Of a stretch of 63,389 nt of DNA, positions 59,647 to 63,389 are shown one piece after another. A model generated the notes under the pieces. That model worked only from the letters and a program-made list of their open reading frames with translations. It searched no databases and was not told where the DNA came from. The stretch is from Mangrovihabitans endophyticus (GTDB lineage Bacteria; Actinomycetota; Actinomycetes; Mycobacteriales; Micromonosporaceae), in assembly GCF_014646155.1 (NCBI RefSeq), contig NZ_BMMX01000031.1, positions 1-63,389 of the forward strand, written 5' to 3'. Within the stretch, counting starts at the first letter, position 1. The number at the start of each line of letters is the position of its first letter. The position numbers and the translations under genes were made by a program.

Positions 59647-60852
59647 TCAGCCCAAGGCTTCGAACAGGTGGCCCATTCGATCCCGCTTGGTGCGCAGGTA
59701 GCGGACGTTCTCCGGGTGCAGCCGCACCGGCAACTCCTCGCGACCCGACACGGTCAGGCCGTACCCCTCCAGCCCGGCGCGCTTGGCCGGGTTGTTGGTC
59801 AGCAGCCGCATCGAGCGCACCCCCAGGTCGTACAGGATCTGCGCGCCCGTGCCGTAGTCCCGCGCGTCGGCCGGCAGGCCCAGCTCCAGGTTCGCGTCGA
59901 CGGTGTCGAAACCCCGTTCCTGCAACTGGTACGCCTGCAGCTTGTGCAGCAGGCCGATGCCGCGCCCCTCATGGCCACGCATGTAGAGCACCACGCCGCG
60001 GCCCGCCTCGGCGACCCGCCGCAGCGCCGCGTCCAGTTGCGGCCCGCAGTCGCACCGGTGCGAGCCGAAGACGTCCCCGGTCAGGCACTCGGAATGCACC
60101 CGGACCAGCACGTCCTGCCCGTCACCCAGATCTCCGCACACCAGGGCGACATGCTCGCCGCCGTCCACCAGCGCGCGGTAGCCGACCGCGGTGAACAGGC
60201 CGTGCTCGGTCGGCAGGCGGGTTTCCACCACCCGTTCCACCTGCCGCTCCCGCCGCCGGCGGTACGCGATCAGCTCGGCGACGCTGATCAGCGCCAGGCC
60301 GTGCTCGGCAGCGAACCGTTCCAGGTCCGGGCCGCGCATCATGGCGCCGTCGTCGCGGACCATCTCGCAGAGCACCCCGGCGGGCCGCAGGCCGGCGAGC
60401 GTCGCCAGGTCGATCGACGCCTCGGTGTGCCCGGGACGGCGCAGCACGCCACCCGGACGGGCGCGCAGCGGCACCACGTGACCCGGGCGGGACAGGTCCG
60501 CCGCGGTCGTCTGCGCCGACCCGAGCAGCCGGATGGTGTGCGCCCGGTCGGCCGCGGAGATGCCGGTGGTCACTCCCTCCCGGGCGTCCACCGTGACCGC
60601 GTACGCGGTGCCGCGCCGGTCCTGGTTGGTCTGCACCATCGGGGGCAGCCCGAGCCGGTCCGCCTCGTCCTCGGGCAGCGACACGCAGATGTACCCGGAG
60701 GTGTGCCGCACCATGAACGCGACGAGCTCCGGGGTGGCACATTCGGCGGCGAAGATCAGGTCGCCCTCGTTCTCCCGGTCCGCGTCGTCGACCACGATCA
60801 CCGGCCGGCCCGCCCCGATCTCCTCGACCGCCCGGTCGACACGCTCAGACAT
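59647..60852 (-). CDS. ribBA: Bifunctional dihydroxybutanone-phosphate synthase / GTP cyclohydrolase II
   Basis: A 401-residue fusion. The N-terminal RibB part (1-200) has DDADRENEGDLIFAAE and HTEASIDLATLAGLRPAGVLCE (parts); the RibA part (about 205-401) has the zinc site SECLTGDVFGSHRCDCGPQL and RGHEGRGIGLLHKLQAYQLQ. Together they make both precursors of riboflavin. The start overlaps the ribE stop by 8 bases. Confidence 0.95.
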   Translation of the reverse strand: MSERVDRAVEEIGAGRPVIVVDDADRENEGDLIFAAECATPELVAFMVRHTSGYICVSLPEDEADRLGLPPMVQTNQDRRGTAYAVTVDAREGVTTGISAADRAHTIRLLGSAQTTAADLSRPGHVVPLRARPGGVLRRPGHTEASIDLATLAGLRPAGVLCEMVRDDGAMMRGPDLERFAAEHGLALISVAELIAYRRRRERQVERVVETRLPTEHGLFTAVGYRALVDGGEHVALVCGDLGDGQDVLVRVHSECLTGDVFGSHRCDCGPQLDAALRRVAEAGRGVVLYMRGHEGRGIGLLHKLQAYQLQERGFDTVDANLELGLPADARDYGTGAQILYDLGVRSMRLLTNNPAKRAGLEGYGLTVSGREELPVRLHPENVRYLRTKRDRMGHLFEALG

Positions 60853-61444
60853 GGCGCTCCCCCAGCATCTTCTCGACGTACTTGGCGATCACGTCCACCT
60901 CGATGTTGACCGGGTCGCCCACCGACTTGGCGCCCAGCACGGTCAGCTTGAGGGTGGCGGGGATCAGACCGACGCCGAACGACTCGGCGTCCACCGTGGT
61001 CACCGTGAGGGAGACGCCGTCCACGGTGACGGAACCCTTCTCCACCACGTACCGGGAAAGCTGCGGCGGCAGCGCGAAGCGCACCACCTCCCACTGATCC
61101 GCGGGCTCGCGGGAGACGATCGTGGCCACCCCGTCCACGTGCCCCTGCACCAGGTGACCGCCCAGCCGGCCACCGACGACCGCGGCCCGTTCCAGGTTGA
61201 CCTGGCCGCCCGGCCGCAGCGCGCGCAGCGAGGAGCGGCGCAGGGTCTCGCCCATGACGTCGGCGGTGAACACCTGGTCGGTGTTGTCGACCACGGTCAG
61301 ACAGACGCCGTTGACGGCGATCGAGTCGCCGTGCCGGGCGTCGGCGGTGACCAGCGGCCCGCGAATCGCGAGCACGGCGCTGTCCCCGCCGGCGTCGGTG
61401 AGGCGGACGACCTCACCCAGTTCCTCGACGATGCCGGTGAACAT
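60845..61444 (-). CDS. ribE: Riboflavin synthase alpha chain
   Basis: A 199-residue enzyme with two lumazine-binding barrels, each beginning MFTGIVEELGEV-like or VQGHVDGVATIV. It dismutates two lumazine molecules to riboflavin. SIAVNGVCLTVV and VDGVSLTVTTV are the repeated substrate loops. Starts 3 bases after the ribD stop. Confidence 0.95.
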   Translation of the reverse strand: MFTGIVEELGEVVRLTDAGGDSAVLAIRGPLVTADARHGDSIAVNGVCLTVVDNTDQVFTADVMGETLRRSSLRALRPGGQVNLERAAVVGGRLGGHLVQGHVDGVATIVSREPADQWEVVRFALPPQLSRYVVEKGSVTVDGVSLTVTTVDAESFGVGLIPATLKLTVLGAKSVGDPVNIEVDVIAKYVEKMLGERHV

Positions 61445-61447
61445 CGC

Positions 61448-62500
61448 TCAGTTCTCCTTCGGGCGCAGTGATGCGGTGAGGCGCAGGTCGGGGCCGATCT
61501 GCGTGACGTCGGTGAGGTCGAACTCGATGGCTTCGGCGATGGTGGTCACGCCCGCGTCCAGCACGGCCGTGGGGCCGGCGCCGAGCAGCTTCGGCGCCAC
61601 ATAGCCGACCACCCGGTCCACCAGTCCCGCGGCCAGGAACGCCCCGGCCAGGGTGGGCCCGCCCTCCAGCAGGGCGGACCGGATGCCGCGCGCGTGCAGC
61701 GCGGCGAGCAGCTCGTGCAGGTCGATTCGGCCGTCCGCGGCAGCGCCCAGTTCGGCGGTGGTGGCGATCCAGGTGGGTGCCGCCGTGTCCCGGACCCGCG
61801 CCTGTTGCGGCGTGCGAGCGTGCGAGTCCACCACCACGCGCAGCGGCTGCTTGACCGCCAGCCGGCCGTCCGGCGGGCGGCGCACGGTCAACTGCGGGTC
61901 GTCGGCGAGCACCGTGCCGATGCCGGCGATGATCCCGTCCACCGTGCCGCGCAACTCGTGCACGTCCTGGCGGGCCTGCGCCGAGGTGATCCACCGGCTG
62001 GTGCGGTCGGGCGCGGCGCTGCGCCCGTCCAGGGTGGCCGCGTATTTCCAGGTCAGGTACGGACGACCGCGGCGCATCGCGGTCAGCCAGGCGATGTTCC
62101 CGGCGGTCGCCTCGGCGCGCAGCACGCCCGCCTCCACCTCCACGCCGGCCGCGCGCAGCACCTCGGTGCCGCCGGCCGCCTCGGTGGTCGGATCGTCCAC
62201 CGCGACGATCACACGAGCGACGCCGGCCTCGATGAGCGCGCGCGAGCAGGGGCCGGTGCGGCCCACGTGATTGCAGGGCTCCAGCGTGGTGACGGCGGTC
62301 GCGCCGCGCGCCCGGTCGCCGGCCTGGCCAAGCGCCACGATCTCGGCGTGCGGACCTCCGGCGTACGCGTGGAAGCCCTCGCCGACCACCTCGCCGGCCG
62401 GGTCCAGAATCACGCAGCCGACCACCGGGTTGGGGCTGGCGGTGCCGAGACCACGCGCGGCCAGCGCGATGGCACGGCGCATCGCCTCGTCCTCAGTCAC
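61448..62500 (-). CDS. ribD: Bifunctional riboflavin biosynthesis deaminase/reductase
   Basis: A 350-residue fusion. The deaminase domain (1-145) holds the zinc site GGPHAEIVAL and PCNHVGRTGPC. The reductase domain (146-350) has LTWKYAATLDGRSA, SRWITSAQARQDVHELRG (parts) and LLEGGPTLAGAFLAAGLVD. GTG at 62500 has GGGAGG about 8 bases upstream and precedes the natural N-terminus TEDEAMRRAIALA. First gene of the rib operon behind the FMN riboswitch. Confidence 0.95.
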   Translation of the reverse strand: MTEDEAMRRAIALAARGLGTASPNPVVGCVILDPAGEVVGEGFHAYAGGPHAEIVALGQAGDRARGATAVTTLEPCNHVGRTGPCSRALIEAGVARVIVAVDDPTTEAAGGTEVLRAAGVEVEAGVLRAEATAGNIAWLTAMRRGRPYLTWKYAATLDGRSAAPDRTSRWITSAQARQDVHELRGTVDGIIAGIGTVLADDPQLTVRRPPDGRLAVKQPLRVVVDSHARTPQQARVRDTAAPTWIATTAELGAAADGRIDLHELLAALHARGIRSALLEGGPTLAGAFLAAGLVDRVVGYVAPKLLGAGPTAVLDAGVTTIAEAIEFDLTDVTQIGPDLRLTASLRPKEN

Positions 62501-62599
62501 CGTCGTCCTCCCTGCTGCACCGGCGCGGACACGCGCAGCGGGGGGAAGAAGAAAGGCGGGAAACCGGACAAAAGGCTCGCTCACGCATGCGGGCCGGAC

Positions 62600-62625
62600 G
62601 CGATTCGAAGGCAAGCCCGAATCGC
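62600..62625 (-). promoter_or_regulatory. Hairpin between FMN riboswitch and ribD (expression platform candidate)
   Basis: GCGATTCG/CGAATCGC (62600-62607 with 62618-62625) with a 10-base loop, about 43 bases after the aptamer in transcript order. Pyrimidine-rich runs (CCTTTTG, TTTCTTCTTCCCCCC) follow before the ribD ribosome binding site. Confidence 0.5.
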
Positions 62626-62667
62626 CCCGGACCACGATGCCCAGGCGGCACCCCGGTCCTGCTCCGC

Positions 62668-62841
62668 GCGCTGTCTCCCATCCGGACTGTCTGATCGGCA
62701 ACACCGTGCCGGTCAACCGTCGGCCCCGGAATCTCACCGGGTCCACCGTCCGCTCCGATCGGAGCAGCCGGGTCGCGGGCTCATCGCCGCCGGAGCAGCG
62801 CATCACCGCCGGTTCGGAATTTCACCGAGTCCCGCCAGCGC
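62668..62841 (-). promoter_or_regulatory. FMN riboswitch (RFN element)
   Basis: The minus strand shows the conserved RFN blocks in order: GGTGAAATTCCGAACCGGCGGT (in two parts), a variable arm, GGTGAGATTCCGGGGCCGACGGT (parts), and AGTCCGGATGGGAGACAG. The outer P1 helix pairs GCGCTG with CAGCGC at the two ends (62668-62673 and 62836-62841). Binding of FMN should shut down ribD-ribE-ribBA-ribH. Confidence 0.95.
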
Positions 62842-62976
62842 GTGGTGGGTTACCGCCCAGTCTTCCACGCCCGGGCACTTTTGCCACCCACCGGTCGGAC
62901 AGGTCACACCACAGGGCACCCCCACCCGCACCGCACACCCCGCACCGCACCGCCCGCACCGCCCCGCACCGCCCCG

Positions 62977-63133
62977 CACCCCTTCCACCCGGCACCCCTT
63001 CCACCCGGCACCCCTTCCACCCGGCACCCCTTCCACCCCGCGCCCCCGCGTCGCGCCCCCGCGTCGCGCCCCCGCGTCACGCCCCCGCGTCACGCCCCCG
63101 CGTCACGCCCCCGCGTCACGCCCCCGCGTCGCG
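62977..63133. repeat. Two tandem repeats: 16 bases x4, then 13 bases x7
   Basis: CACCCCTTCCACCCGG repeats at 62977-63040 (fourth unit slightly changed). CCCCCGCGTCGCG or CCCCCGCGTCACG repeats seven times at 63043-63133. The strand bias (C-rich on plus) is extreme. Confidence 0.9.
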
Positions 63134-63143
63134 CCCGGAGGCG

Positions 63144-63215
63144 TCGATCTTGGACTTTGCGGGTCCGTTAAGAACGGCTATACCCGACTTGTCGGACCGC
63201 TTTCTCCAAGATCGA
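63144..63215. repeat. Palindromic intergenic element, family 2, copy 2 (72 bases)
   Basis: Begins TCGATCTTGGACTTTGC and ends TCCAAGATCGA, with perfect terminal inverted repeats (TCGATCTTGGA/TCCAAGATCGA). The interior differs from copies 1 and 3 but the length is the same. Confidence 0.75.
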
Positions 63216-63228
63216 CGCGACCACTAGA

Positions 63229-63300
63229 TCGATCTTGAAGATTGCGTGCCCGGTTCGATCGCTTATGGCGGTTATGTCGCAACGAAAAGTTCAAGATCGG
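63229..63300. repeat. Palindromic intergenic element, family 2, copy 3 (72 bases)
   Basis: Begins TCGATCTTGAAGATTG and ends GTTCAAGATCGG. Separated from copy 2 by 13 bases. Its interior resembles copy 1 (GTGCCCGGTT, CGGTTATG, CGAAAAG). Confidence 0.75.
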
Positions 63301-63389
63301 CGCGGGACAGGACGCCGGCGCGCGCGAGGGCGGGGCGGCGCGGACGCGGACGGCGCGGGCGCGGGCGGGGCGGACGGGACGCCGTACGG

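Larger units (their letters stand above)
62842..63389. other. Non-coding end of window with tandem repeats and palindromic elements
   Basis: No believable gene on either strand; long open frames here follow from the repeats. It holds the riboswitch promoter region, two tandem repeats (62977-63133) and two copies of the 72-base element (63144-63300). Confidence 0.6.

Noticed and set aside
62977..63133. CRISPR-like or coding low-complexity repeats
   Set aside because: No spacers, and open frames through them exist only because the units lack stops in some frames.

Overview
The window is high-GC actinobacterial chromosome with dense, short-spaced genes. Several things point to a Micromonosporaceae-type, probably Actinoplanes-like, soil actinomycete. 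These are the argCJBDFR-G cluster, mycothiol-dependent-isomerase-like (MDMPI) proteins, a FliA/WhiG-like promoter in front of a chemoreceptor gene, secreted multidomain glycosidases and many leaderless starts. The genus is an inference. No rRNA, tRNA, CRISPR array, intact transposon or prophage was seen.

Left part (1-9.1 kb) is accessory and partly decayed. It holds a NUDIX hydrolase, a secreted CdtB-like nuclease fused to two ricin-type beta-trefoils (a single-chain relative of cytolethal distending toxin), and headless fragments of an XRE regulator and an alpha/beta hydrolase that meet at one junction. It continues with a secreted protein made of two almost identical tandem units, HAD and SnoaL remnants, an MmyB-type XRE regulator that has lost its HTH, an SDR, an MDMPI protein and a membrane protein.

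From 9.4 to 20.3 kb the theme is polysaccharide use and regulation: a secreted GH92 alpha-mannosidase with two F5/8C domains behind a LacI-type operator, an ECF sigma factor with an unknown partner, a LysR regulator, and a four-gene operon (lipoprotein binding protein, two permeases, GH51 arabinofuranosidase). From 20.4 to 29.1 kb there are FtsH, a two-component system, a DUF2231 membrane protein, a chemoreceptor, a second MDMPI protein and a TauE-type exporter.

From 29.2 to 39.6 kb is arginine biosynthesis on the minus strand: argC-J-B-D-F-R, an uncharacterised gene, argG, then argH. dapE sits between argG and argH on the opposite strand. The argC-argR junctions are nearly all 4-base stop/start overlaps. 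From 40 to 48 kb are a GH3 glycosidase, an APH-family kinase, a group-III-like phosphofructokinase, DUF218 and DedA proteins, an M28 peptidase, an ABM protein and a DinB-like protein.

The right part (48.2-62.9 kb) is core: pheS-pheT with a small Phe-containing upstream ORF, a SpoU/TrmH methyltransferase, infC(AUC start)-rpmI-rplT with a leader hairpin, hisE-hisG, a polar amino acid ABC transporter, and ribD-ribE-ribBA-ribH behind an FMN riboswitch. The last 0.5 kb is non-coding with tandem repeats.

Two families of short intergenic palindromic elements recur: a ~96-base element (13887-13981 and 56299-56394) and a 72-base element (39714-39785, 63144-63215, 63229-63300).
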